This document shows positions 14,156 to 21,112 of a DNA stretch of 21,112 nt, one piece after another. The translations under genes and the position numbers were made by a program. The notes below the pieces were generated by a model. That model did no database searches, had not been told where the DNA came from, and saw only the letters and a program-made list of their open reading frames with translations. Position 1 is the stretch's first letter. Each line of letters opens with the position of its first letter. This DNA comes from UBA8958 sp964571695 (lineage in GTDB: Bacteria > Desulfobacterota > Syntrophia > Syntrophales > UBA8958), in assembly GCA_964571695.1 (NCBI GenBank), contig CAZNDG010000048.1, forward strand, positions 1-21,112, given 5' to 3'.

Positions 14156-15211
14156 TTGGGCGCGTTTTCATTCCCGACATCATATCTTGCCGTAACGCCG
14201 GCGCGGGTGGTAAAAATCTCCCTGCTCCTGTGCCTGCTTCTTGTTGCCGTGGCCCTGGCGTCCCTTTTCACCGGGACGGCCGATATCTCCATCCGGGCCA
14301 CCCTCCGCGAATTCTTCCCCTGGGCCTCTTTCCTCTCCAATGGCCTGACCGAAGCCGAAACGTCCATCATCATGTCCATCCGCCTGCCCCGGATCATCCT
14401 GGCCGCCATTGTCGGGGCATCCCTATCCGTGGCGGGCGTGGTGTTTCAGGCCCTGTTGAGAAATCCCCTGGCGGACCCCTATATCCTCGGAATATCCGCT
14501 GGTTCCGCGGTGGGGGCCGTCATGGGAATTCTCCTGGGGGCAGGCGCCTGGAGCCTGGGCATTCCCGGTCTGGCCTTCCTCGGCGCCTTGGCGGCGATCC
14601 TGATCGTCTTCGGCATCGCCGGCCGGGAAAAACGCCGGGGAACCAACACCCTGCTTTTGACGGGCGTCATGGTCAACGCCTTTTTCAATGCCTTCATCCT
14701 CTTCGTCTTTACCATCAGCGACCATGTGCAGCTCCAGCGGGCCCTCAACTGGATCATGGGCGATTTAAGCCTGGCGGATGAACGGGCCCTGCTTTATACC
14801 TCCGTTTTTCTCGTTCTCGGTGCTATTTTTATCTACGCCTTTGCCCGTCCGCTTAACCTCCTCGTCACCGGCGAGGAAACGGCCCAACAATTGGGCGTGG
14901 CTGTGGATAAGACCAAGATCGCCCTTTTGACCGCTGCCGCCCTGATCACCGCCGCCGCCGTCTCCGCCAGCGGCACCATCGGCTTCGTCGGCCTCATCAT
15001 CCCCCACATCCTCCGCCTCCTCGTCGGTCCGGATCACCGCCTCCTCATTCCCACCGCCTTCTTTACGGGGGGCGCCTTTCTCGTCGGCGCCGACACCCTG
15101 GCCCGGTGTCTCGTGGCTCCGGCGGAACTGCCCGTAGGGGTCATCACCGCCCTGTGCGGCGCCCCATATTTTCTGCTGTTGCTCCGCCGGAGGCTGCGGT
15201 TGACGTCATGA
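14156..15211 (+). CDS. btuC: Cobalamin ABC transporter permease, FecCD/BtuC family
   Basis: An inner-membrane permease of about 351 residues with eight to ten hydrophobic helices. The frame is open back into the riboswitch (ATG at 13997), but that would translate the RNA aptamer. The TTG at 14156 follows a strong GGGGGAGGGG site and gives a normal length. Family motifs are RLPRIILAAIVGASLSVAGV, QALLRNPLADPYILGISAGS and GFVGLIIPHILRLLVGPDHR, the last being the coupling region to BtuD. The stop overlaps the btuD ATG by four bases (ATGA). It follows cobalamin riboswitch 1. Confidence 0.9.
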   Translation: MGAFSFPTSYLAVTPARVVKISLLLCLLLVAVALASLFTGTADISIRATLREFFPWASFLSNGLTEAETSIIMSIRLPRIILAAIVGASLSVAGVVFQALLRNPLADPYILGISAGSAVGAVMGILLGAGAWSLGIPGLAFLGALAAILIVFGIAGREKRRGTNTLLLTGVMVNAFFNAFILFVFTISDHVQLQRALNWIMGDLSLADERALLYTSVFLVLGAIFIYAFARPLNLLVTGEETAQQLGVAVDKTKIALLTAAALITAAAVSASGTIGFVGLIIPHILRLLVGPDHRLLIPTAFFTGGAFLVGADTLARCLVAPAELPVGVITALCGAPYFLLLLRRRLRLTS

Positions 15212-15993
15212 CCCTCATGAAGATCGACCAACTGGGCTTTCGTTATGGCGACCCCTGGGTGCTCCGGGGGGTTACTTTCTCCTTTGCCCAGGGGGATTTC
15301 GTCGGGGTCCTCGGTCCCAACGGGTCGGGTAAATCGACTCTGCTCCGCCTGCTGGCCGGCATCCTCACGCCCCGGGAGGGGCAGGCGCTGCTGGAGGGCC
15401 GGCCCGTCCACACCATGAAAAGGCGGGAGGTCGCACGGCGGATCGCCGTTGTCCCCCAGAGTTATGAGGGGATATTCGCCTTTTCCGCCCGGGAGGTCGT
15501 CCTCATGGGCCGGTCGCCCCATCTCCCCTCCTGGTCTTTCGAGGCGCCGCATGATTTCGAGGTGGTGGAAAGGGTTATGGAACAGACGGATACCCGGGAA
15601 TTGGCCGCCCGTCCCCTGGACCAGCTCAGCGGCGGGGAGCGGCAGCGGGTCCTCATCGCCCGCGCCCTGGCCCAGGAACCCCGGCTCCTCCTCCTCGACG
15701 AGCCCACGGCCTTCCTCGACATCCGCCATCAGGTCGAGATCCTCAACCTTATCAAGTCCTTCAATAAAAAAGAAAAACTGGCGGTCGTCGCCGTCACCCA
15801 CGATATCAATCTCGCCTCTCTGTACTGCGACCGGATCATCCTCCTGGACCGGGGGGTTGTACACGACGACGGGGTTCCGGAGGCGGTCCTCACGGCGCGG
15901 AATATCGAGTGCGTCTATGGGACCCCGGTACTGACGAGTCGTCATGAGCTTACGGGGCGGCCCGTCGTTGCTCCGCGCGCGGAGATTTGGTGA
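15208..15993 (+). CDS. btuD: Cobalamin ABC transporter ATP-binding protein
   Basis: The ATPase of the cobalamin importer, 261 residues from the ATG at 15208, which overlaps the btuC stop. Motifs are Walker A GPNGSGKS (36-43), Q-loop Q84 (VVPQ), signature LSGGERQR (140-147), Walker B LLLLDE (160-165), D-loop FLD and switch H198 (VTHD). The stretch EVVLMGRSPHL is typical of the FepC/BtuD class. The frame extends upstream within btuC but only the ATG at 15208 gives the usual N-terminus. Transcribed with btuC under riboswitch 1; about 95 bases separate its stop from riboswitch 2. Confidence 0.92.
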   Translation: MTLMKIDQLGFRYGDPWVLRGVTFSFAQGDFVGVLGPNGSGKSTLLRLLAGILTPREGQALLEGRPVHTMKRREVARRIAVVPQSYEGIFAFSAREVVLMGRSPHLPSWSFEAPHDFEVVERVMEQTDTRELAARPLDQLSGGERQRVLIARALAQEPRLLLLDEPTAFLDIRHQVEILNLIKSFNKKEKLAVVAVTHDINLASLYCDRIILLDRGVVHDDGVPEAVLTARNIECVYGTPVLTSRHELTGRPVVAPRAEIW

Positions 15994-16089
15994 AGAAAGG
16001 CCGCGCCGGCGGCCCGGCCCCGGCGGCGATGAAATAAAAGGATGTTGAGTAATAGGGCGGCATTTTCAAAGATGTAGCCACGGAAATTA

Positions 16090-16243
16090 CTTCGTCGGGG
16101 GAAGGAAGCCGGTGTGAGACCGGCGCTGCCCCGCAACTGTAAGGGGAACGAAAACCGCGGCAGACCACTGGCGGCCGGAAGGGCCGCCGGGAAGGAGCGG
16201 CGAGTAGGTGTGAGCCCCGAGCCAGGAAACTTGCCTGACGAAG
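16090..16243 (+). ncRNA. Cobalamin riboswitch 2, upstream of the TonB-dependent receptor
   Basis: A textbook cobalamin aptamer: GAAGCCGGTGTGAGACCGGC, then GCTGCCCCGCAACTGTAA, and the B12 box GAGCCAGGAAACTTGCC (16219-16235). Stem P1 is 7 bp, CTTCGTC (16090-16096) with GACGAAG (16237-16243). Just after it a pyrimidine-rich run (16250-16262) faces the purine-rich ribosome site (16265-16280). They could pair to hide it, which would fit translational control; no U-tract terminator is seen. The promoter upstream is unclear: TTGAGT at 16045-16050 with a poor -10. Confidence 0.93.
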
Positions 16244-16283
16244 CGAACATTTCTTTTCTCCCGCGGGGGAAGAAGGAGGAATC

Positions 16284-18596
16284 ATGAACAGATCGCTGGT
16301 TTGGTGGTTGGGTTTGGCTTCGTTGATCTTGGTTACGGCACCGGGGTCCACCCCGGCTTTTTCCTGGGAAGGGGCGCGGCGCCCGGCTCCGCAGGCGGAA
16401 TTTCCGCGGGCGGTCCGGGTCGGGTTTCTTGATTTGGCGTCGCGCGGCGATGCTGAGCCGAAATCCTCAACACCGCGGGAAAATGCGGGCGAAGCAGGCG
16501 GCGCGATGGCCGTGCCTTCCGGCGCCGGTCCGGGGACGGGACCGGCGGCCGCCGGAGGCAAAAAGACGGCGCCGGCGGTTTCCGGCGGGGAGAGCCGGGG
16601 AGAGGCGCCGGCCCTCCGCATGAAGGAGGTGGTCGTTACGGCGACCCGTGATTGGGAGGAGGTGCGGAAGGTCCCTGCCGACGTCTCCGTTATTACCGAG
16701 GAAGATATCAAGAAGTCCGGGGCAACCTCCCTGGTGGAGGTCCTGGAGAAGCTGGAAGGGATACAGATCCGCTCCTACAGCGGCCAGTCCCCCCAGTCCA
16801 TGGTGGATCTCCGGGGTTTCGGAGGGGAAAATCCCTTCGGCAAGACCCTGGTGCTCATCGACGGCCGGCGCCAGAACCGTCCGGATATGAGTTCCAACAA
16901 CTGGTTTCAGATCCCCCTGGGGAACATCGAACGGGTGGAGGTGGTCCGGGGGGCCAATACGGTCCTTTACGGCGACAATGCCATCGGCGGGGTAATAAAT
17001 ATCATTACCAAGAAGGGGAAAGGCGCCCCGGCGGCCACGGCGGCGGCCACGGCGGGCAGTTACGGCCTGAACAACGAAAGGCTCGGCATTACGGGCCGGC
17101 AGGGCAAGCTTTCCTATGCCGTCAACGGGGAAAACTACTTTTCCTGGGGCTACCGGGAGCGCTCGAAACTCGCCTCCCAGTCCGCGGGTTTCGATCTCGG
17201 ATATGATCTCAGCGATCATGTGCAGTTGTCGCTGGGCATGTCGGGAAATCACAGCGACTACAATCTCCCCGGGGCTCTGACCAAGGGGCAGATGGAGCAG
17301 GACCGCCGCCAGTACCAGCCCGCAACCACGCAGAACTGGACCAACGCCGCGCCGGATGACGACGGCCGGGACCGGACGGGGCGGATCAACCTGGGCGCCA
17401 CGGCCGTTCATGAATCCCTGGGGCAGTTGGACCTCATCTTCGGTTACGGCAAGAACGCCTACGAGTTCAACATGCCTTCCTGGAATACCAACCAGTACAC
17501 GAACACCGATATGGATTCCTGCTCCTTCACGCCCAAGTACACCCTCGAGAAAGACATCTTAGGCTTTCAGAATAAGCTGACCGCCGGCTTGGATTACTAT
17601 AACGAGCCGTATCGCAAGACCGCCTGGGACAGCCGGGAACGCCAGGTAAAGACGGGCTGGGCGGAGCTGCGGCGGAAGACGCTGGAGTATTACGTCCGCG
17701 ACGAGTTTTCCCCCTGGAAACACCTGATCCTCGCGGCGGGCTATCGGGCCGGGGACACCACCCTCGGCGGCGACTATACGGACGCCCTGACCCCGGCCAA
17801 CAGCTTCACCAATCAGGAAAAACGCCACCCCGCCGAGGCCTGGGAGGGAAGCGCGACGATCCTGTTGGGAAAGAAATCCAATCTTTACGGCAAATACGCC
17901 CGGATCTACCGGATCCCCTTTCTGGACGAACAGGCCTCTTTCAACGGCTGGGGCGGTGGCTTCTATAACAATCTGGAGAAGGAGCAGGGGCAGAGCATGG
18001 AGGTGGGGACGCTCCTGTACCCCCTAAAAGCCTTGAAGTTATCCCTGTCGTTGTTCCGCATCGACATGGAAGACGAGATCACCTGGAACAATGCCACGAA
18101 GCGAAACGAAAACCTCGACCGTACCCGCCACCAGGGACTGGAGGGATCATTATCCTGGAATGTCAATGGTATCGTAACCCTGAACGGACAGTTCACCTAC
18201 CATATGGCGACCTTTGAAGACGGCCAGTACAACAAAAAGGAACTCCCCCTCGTTCCCAACCGGATCATGGGGGCCAGCGCCGACATCAAGCTGCCCTTCT
18301 CCTTCACCCTCCGCCCGGAGGTCCGTTACGTGAGCAACTGCTATCTCTCGGGCGACTACGACAACAATACGGAGAAGCTTTCCTCTTTTATCCTCTATAA
18401 TCTCTTCCTCTTCTTCGAGCGGCGGCAGACCCTGGGAAAACGTTTCCTCAACATCCGGGCCTTCGCCGCCGTCGAGAACATAAACGGTGAAAAATATGCG
18501 GGTTTCGGTACTGATAACGACTCCTGGGGCGGCTTTAACACCTACTATCCCATGCCGGAGCGAACCTTCAAGGGAGGGCTGACCCTGGAATTTTGA
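16284..18596 (+). CDS. btuB: TonB-dependent outer-membrane cobalamin receptor, BtuB-like
   Basis: A 770-residue outer-membrane receptor moving cobalamin into the periplasm using TonB energy. The ATG at 16284 follows AAGGAGGAA. The signal peptide is about residues 1-27. The plug domain has the TonB-box-like MKEVVVTATR (113-122), VSVITEEDIKKSGATSLVEV, VDLRGFGGENP, IERVEVVRGANTVLYGDNAI and GGVINIITKK. A 22-strand-type barrel follows, ending GGLTLEF with terminal Phe. Oddity: about 85 residues rich in Gly, Ala, Pro and charges separate the signal peptide from the TonB box, far longer than in BtuB; they do not resemble the STN signalling domain. B12 is assigned from riboswitch 2 directly upstream. 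tonB follows after 24 bases. Confidence 0.9.
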   Translation: MNRSLVWWLGLASLILVTAPGSTPAFSWEGARRPAPQAEFPRAVRVGFLDLASRGDAEPKSSTPRENAGEAGGAMAVPSGAGPGTGPAAAGGKKTAPAVSGGESRGEAPALRMKEVVVTATRDWEEVRKVPADVSVITEEDIKKSGATSLVEVLEKLEGIQIRSYSGQSPQSMVDLRGFGGENPFGKTLVLIDGRRQNRPDMSSNNWFQIPLGNIERVEVVRGANTVLYGDNAIGGVINIITKKGKGAPAATAAATAGSYGLNNERLGITGRQGKLSYAVNGENYFSWGYRERSKLASQSAGFDLGYDLSDHVQLSLGMSGNHSDYNLPGALTKGQMEQDRRQYQPATTQNWTNAAPDDDGRDRTGRINLGATAVHESLGQLDLIFGYGKNAYEFNMPSWNTNQYTNTDMDSCSFTPKYTLEKDILGFQNKLTAGLDYYNEPYRKTAWDSRERQVKTGWAELRRKTLEYYVRDEFSPWKHLILAAGYRAGDTTLGGDYTDALTPANSFTNQEKRHPAEAWEGSATILLGKKSNLYGKYARIYRIPFLDEQASFNGWGGGFYNNLEKEQGQSMEVGTLLYPLKALKLSLSLFRIDMEDEITWNNATKRNENLDRTRHQGLEGSLSWNVNGIVTLNGQFTYHMATFEDGQYNKKELPLVPNRIMGASADIKLPFSFTLRPEVRYVSNCYLSGDYDNNTEKLSSFILYNLFLFFERRQTLGKRFLNIRAFAAVENINGEKYAGFGTDNDSWGGFNTYYPMPERTFKGGLTLEF

Positions 18597-18620
18597 ACAT
18601 AGGAGCGGTTTCATAGCGCG

Positions 18621-19391
18621 GTGAATGGATTGGAAAGAGAACAAATGGATTTGAGGTTGGGCGCCACGGTGGACAACTTGAAGCTCCGGAGGGGGGTCTT
18701 CCTGTCCCTGGGGGTCCACGCCCTGGCGGCCCTGATCCTCGCCGGCGGGTTGGCCTTCTCGACGCCGCCCCGTCCGGTCAAGGGATTCGATTCCTGTCTC
18801 CATGTCGATCTCGTTTCCCTGGCCCGGGCGCCTGTTCTCCCGGCACGGCATCCCGACCCTCCGGCGGCGGCACGGCAGATAAAGACAGCGCCGGCGCCGA
18901 TGCCAAAACCGGTTGCGGCAACCGCCGAACATCCCCGTAGCGAACCGTTACGGGCGGCGGCTGTCCTGGCCTCCCTGGCGCGGCGCTTGCCCTTCGGCCA
19001 TGACGGGAGCAGCGCCGGGGCCGGAGAAGACGTCGCCACGGCGTCCGGACGGACTACCCCGCCGCCGGCGGCTATGAGCGGACCGGTGGGAGGTAAAGAA
19101 ACAGGCGGGGCCGTGACCTCCCTGGCGGTACCCCGGTATCACGAGAACCCCCATCCGGCTTATCCGCGTTTGGCGCGCCTCCGGGGCCATGAGGGGGTGG
19201 TCCTCCTAAACGTGGAGGTGCTGCCCAACGGCAAGGTGGGGCGACTCAAGGTCAAGACGTCTTCCGGACATGACCTCCTGGATCAATCGGCCCTCGCCGG
19301 CCTGAAAAAGTGGATTTTCGAACCCGGCCGGAAACTGGGCATTCCCGTGGCCATGTGGGTGGACGTCCCCATCCGTTTCCACCTGCAATAA
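18621..19391 (+). CDS. tonB: TonB family energy-transducing protein
   Basis: A 256-residue protein linking the inner-membrane proton motive force to the receptor upstream. One membrane helix (about 26-47) holds the S29-x3-H33 pattern of TonB, in which the Ser/His face contacts ExbBD. A Pro/Ala-rich periplasmic linker (about 48-175) follows. The TonB C-terminal domain (about 176-256) has YPRLARLRGHEGVVLLNVEV, SSGHDLLDQSAL, WIFEPGRKLGIPV and a final VPIRFHL. The start shown is the GTG at 18621; an ATG at 18645 with GGAAAGAG upstream is an alternative that removes eight residues. It shares riboswitch 2 control with the receptor. No exbB or exbD is in the window, so those must be elsewhere. Confidence 0.9.
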   Translation: MNGLEREQMDLRLGATVDNLKLRRGVFLSLGVHALAALILAGGLAFSTPPRPVKGFDSCLHVDLVSLARAPVLPARHPDPPAAARQIKTAPAPMPKPVAATAEHPRSEPLRAAAVLASLARRLPFGHDGSSAGAGEDVATASGRTTPPPAAMSGPVGGKETGGAVTSLAVPRYHENPHPAYPRLARLRGHEGVVLLNVEVLPNGKVGRLKVKTSSGHDLLDQSALAGLKKWIFEPGRKLGIPVAMWVDVPIRFHLQ

Positions 19392-19434
19392 AACCATCGG
19401 CCTTTTTTCACGCCGCCGTCCCGCCCGTTTTCCC

Positions 19435-19463
19435 TTGACTTTGCCCGTCTCGTTGTCTATGTC
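19435..19463 (+). promoter_or_regulatory. Possible sigma70-type promoter for the MscS gene
   Basis: TTGACT (19435-19440) and TATGTC (19458-19463) have a 17-base spacer, 32 bases before the ATG at 19496. The -10 is a weak match. Confidence 0.35.
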
Positions 19464-19495
19464 CATAGTATCCGATAAAAGGGGAAAAGAGAGAT

Positions 19496-20530
19496 ATGAC
19501 CTTTGATTTCGAATCTTTACGGGAATACCTCCTCCCCCTGGCCTTCCTGGCCGGCGGGGTGACGGGCGGATTGATCGTGGAAAAGATCGTCCTTTACGAG
19601 CTCCGGAAGCTGACGAGCAGGACGAAGTGGGAACTGGACGATCTCGCCATCCGGTCCCTCCGCGGCATGCCCCTCCTCTGGCTCACCCTGGCCGGGATCT
19701 ACGGGGCGATCAACAATGTCGCCATCCGGCCGGGCCTGATGGGCTTCCTGCAGAAGGCGCTCCTTGTGGCGATGATCGTCTCCCTTACCTGGGCCTCGGC
19801 GCGGTTCCTCGTGGGCTTCGTGAATCACTACAGCGCCAGGGTGGGAGGCCCCCTGCTTTCCACCTCCATGTTCGCCAATCTGACCCGGATTTTTATCTTT
19901 ATCGTCGGCGCCCTGATCGTCCTGCAGTCCCTGGGCGTCTCCATTACTCCTATCCTGACGGCCCTGGGGGTGGGCAGCCTCGCCGTGGCCCTGGCCCTCC
20001 AGGACACCCTTTCCAATCTCTTTGCCGGGATTCACATCATCGCCTCCCGGCAGGTCCGCCCGGGTGATTATGTGCAGCTCGACAGCGCCCAGGAGGGTTA
20101 CGTCACGGACATCACCTGGCGTTATACAACCATCCGGGCACTGCCCAACAACATGGTGATCATCCCGAACTCCAAACTGGCCTCGGCCATCGTCACCAAC
20201 TTCTACAACCCGGAAACCCAGATGGCCGTCCGCGTTCCGGTGGGGGTGAGCTATGCCAGCGACCTGGCCCGGGTGGAGGAGATCTCCCTGGAGGTGGCCC
20301 GGGAGACCATGCGCGAGGTCCCCGGCGGCATACCCGATTTTGAACCGGTCCTCCGCTTCCACACCTTCGGCGAGTCCAGCATCGACTTCAACGTCATAAT
20401 GCGCTGCCGGGAGTTTGCCGACCAGTTCGTCATCCGTCACGAATTCGTCAAGAGGTTGCACCGCCGTTACCGAGCCGAAGGCATCGAGATCCCCTTCCCC
20501 ATCCGTACGGTGCACCTGCAAAAGGAATAA
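19496..20530 (+). CDS. MscS-family mechanosensitive ion channel
   Basis: A 344-residue inner-membrane channel that opens under membrane tension to release solutes. Hydrophobic helices lie near 11-33, 58-74, 86-108 and 129-147. The pore-lining helix and beta-domain entry follow: TALGVGSLAVALALQDTLSN (155-174), LFAGIHIIASRQVRPGDYVQ (175-194) and then the MscS beta fold (GYVTDITWRYTTIRALPNNM, VIIPNSKLAS). The C-terminal alpha/beta part ends EGIEIPFPIRTVHL, as usual. It has one or two more helices than E. coli MscS. The ATG at 19496 has a purine-rich site (GGGGAAAAGAGAG). It appears to be a separate unit from the cobalamin genes. Confidence 0.92.
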   Translation: MTFDFESLREYLLPLAFLAGGVTGGLIVEKIVLYELRKLTSRTKWELDDLAIRSLRGMPLLWLTLAGIYGAINNVAIRPGLMGFLQKALLVAMIVSLTWASARFLVGFVNHYSARVGGPLLSTSMFANLTRIFIFIVGALIVLQSLGVSITPILTALGVGSLAVALALQDTLSNLFAGIHIIASRQVRPGDYVQLDSAQEGYVTDITWRYTTIRALPNNMVIIPNSKLASAIVTNFYNPETQMAVRVPVGVSYASDLARVEEISLEVARETMREVPGGIPDFEPVLRFHTFGESSIDFNVIMRCREFADQFVIRHEFVKRLHRRYRAEGIEIPFPIRTVHLQKE

Positions 20531-20679
20531 AAGCTTTATACGATCATTGTTCCTATTTGCCGACAAAATCATTGACGCAAATGACTATTAGTTGAAGCGT
20601 TCCCCAAGTTTAAGGAAGGATTTTAACACCCGGTTCCATCTTTTCAGATAACGGAAAGGAAAGAACCATGTCAGGAAAA
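20531..20679. other. Spacer after the MscS gene
   Basis: AT-richer spacer with no convincing gene and no clear terminator for the MscS gene. A plus-strand 22-codon frame (20668-20736, MSGKSEKPRFFAGRERDLII and two more residues) has AAGGAAAG upstream, but it overlaps the antisense terminator hairpin of the candidate small RNA and has no visible promoter. Confidence 0.3.
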
Positions 20680-20755
20680 AGCGAAAAACCCCGCTTCTTT
20701 GCTGGAAGAGAGCGGGATTTAATTATATTGAATTAATAAGACATTGCTTTTGATG
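20680..20755 (-). ncRNA. Candidate small RNA of about 75 nt
   Basis: On the minus strand a near-consensus promoter (20790-20762) would start a transcript near 20755. It runs through an A/U-rich stretch and ends at a GC hairpin followed by TTTTT. The unit holds no usable minus-strand ORF with a ribosome site. A/U-rich single-stranded sequence followed by a U-tailed hairpin is the usual form of an Hfq-type small RNA; this is inference. No known RNA family is recognised. Confidence 0.5.
20684..20716 (-). terminator. Rho-independent terminator of the candidate small RNA
   Basis: On the minus strand CCCGCT (20716-20711) pairs with AGCGGG (20695-20690); further wobble and A-T pairs lie inside. A run of T follows (20688-20684), then CGCTTTTT. 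Confidence 0.7.
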
Positions 20756-20761
20756 GTTTGT

Positions 20762-20790
20762 AGTATATGGGGGATGTTTTTGCCTGTCAA
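20762..20790 (-). promoter_or_regulatory. Sigma70-type promoter of the candidate small RNA
   Basis: On the minus strand TTGACA (20790-20785) and TATACT (20767-20762) have a 17-base spacer. Both hexamers are identical to those of the acyl-CoA dehydrogenase promoter in this window. Confidence 0.65.
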
Positions 20791-20952
20791 GGGACATTTC
20801 CATCGGAAAATCAGGGTTGGCTATACGGTATGTGGGTCGGCGGCGGTCCTTCAGTCGCCGGTGGCTTTATTTCTGCGCAATTTGCACGTAGGGAAGGCAA
20901 TTTGAATCGTGTTTTGAGCAGACATCACCGTTACGCCTCTTTTCACGAAGCG
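20791..20952. other. Spacer between the small-RNA promoter and the right-edge gene
   Basis: No confident gene. A minus-strand 24-codon frame (20851-20925, MSAQNTIQIAFPTCKLRRNK and four more residues) starts 27 bases after the stop of the right-edge frame and might be a small protein or chance. A GC-rich imperfect hairpin lies at about 20840-20860. Confidence 0.25.
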
Positions 20953-21112
20953 TCATGCCTGGATGTAATTGTCCCAGGAGTATTGCGGGTCCCCGTAGGA
21001 ATGATCGTCATGGGCGGGGATCTGCGAGACGTCATCCGCGCTGGATGGTGCAGCCGACCTGCCTGTGCTGTAGGCAGGCGGATCATGGATTTTGGGCGGC
21101 GGTCTGGCGCGT
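20953..21112 (-). CDS. C-terminus of an unidentified protein (partial)
   Basis: On the minus strand a frame is open from the window edge and ends at TGA (20955-20953), giving the last 52 residues of a protein whose start lies outside. It reads RARPPPKIHDPPAYSTGR, then an Asp/Ser/His-rich tail ending HSYGDPQYSWDNYIQA. Third codon positions are GC-rich, like the neighbouring genes. The proline-rich then acidic composition suggests a disordered C-terminal tail. No family is recognised. An inverted repeat, CCTGCCT with AGGCAGG (about 21059-21079), lies inside the frame. Confidence 0.4.
   Translation of the reverse strand, partial: RARPPPKIHDPPAYSTGRSAAPSSADDVSQIPAHDDHSYGDPQYSWDNYIQA

Noticed and set aside
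15994..16030. GC-rich hairpin after btuD (GGCCGC with GCGGCC) as a terminator
   Set aside because: No T-tract follows it, so it cannot be called an intrinsic terminator; btuCD transcripts may read into riboswitch 2.
19517..20572. A 351-codon minus-strand open frame opposite the MscS gene
   Set aside because: Asp/Gly/His-rich antisense translation with no domain; MscS motifs on the plus strand explain the region.
1..21112. CRISPR arrays, tRNA or rRNA genes, insertion sequences, phage genes
   Set aside because: No direct-repeat/spacer pattern, no cloverleaf, and no transposase or integrase motif was seen when reading both strands.

Overview
The window is GC-rich, densely coded DNA from a Gram-negative bacterium: it holds TonB, TonB-dependent receptors and lipopolysaccharide-type outer-membrane barrel ends. 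The gene mix is a tungstate transporter, an acyl-CoA dehydrogenase, a sigma54 two-component pair, a PAS protein with a Cys-rich tail, and cobalamin uptake under riboswitches. This resembles Desulfobacterota, possibly a Syntrophales-like anaerobic acid degrader. The taxonomy is an inference from gene content and codon use; no rRNA or tRNA is present to confirm it.

Layout. At 1-54 is the last stretch of an outer-membrane barrel protein, closed by a strong terminator (101-135). At 230-3298 is a tungstate/molybdate ABC system (tupA, tupB, tupC), whose ATPase carries an unusual insertion in its C-terminal region. At 3432-4682 (minus) is an acyl-CoA dehydrogenase with its catalytic glutamate at the alternative, isovaleryl-CoA-dehydrogenase-type position. 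Divergent from it, with clear back-to-back sigma70 promoters, is an operon of a DUF4213/DUF364 protein and a three-PAS protein with no kinase domain (4848-7104). At 7157-10189 (minus) are a membrane histidine kinase and a sigma54-activating response regulator, the latter apparently translated by coupling to a 15-codon leader ORF. At 10357-10782 (minus) is a hypothetical protein with a Lys/Ala-rich N-terminal tail and a clear terminator.

From 11130 to 19391 everything lies on the plus strand: a SAM methyltransferase, a zinc-ribbon/NUDIX protein fused to an RsbRD-like helical domain, and then a cobalamin import locus. The import locus comprises btuF, riboswitch 1, btuC, btuD, riboswitch 2, a TonB-dependent receptor and tonB. 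Two separate cobalamin riboswitches control the inner-membrane pair and the outer-membrane/TonB pair, while btuF lies upstream of both, in the NUDIX operon. An MscS-family channel follows (19496-20530).

The right edge (20531-21112) holds the likely C-terminus of a minus-strand gene cut by the window. It also holds a promoter-to-terminator unit of about 75 nt with no convincing protein, a candidate small RNA. How the genes cooperate is clearest for cobalamin: the receptor and TonB bring B12 across the outer membrane, BtuF captures it and BtuCD imports it, with the riboswitches shutting expression when B12 is plentiful. The most unusual items are the NUDIX-RsbRD fusion, the candidate small RNA, the alternative-base dehydrogenase and the leader-ORF coupling of the regulator.
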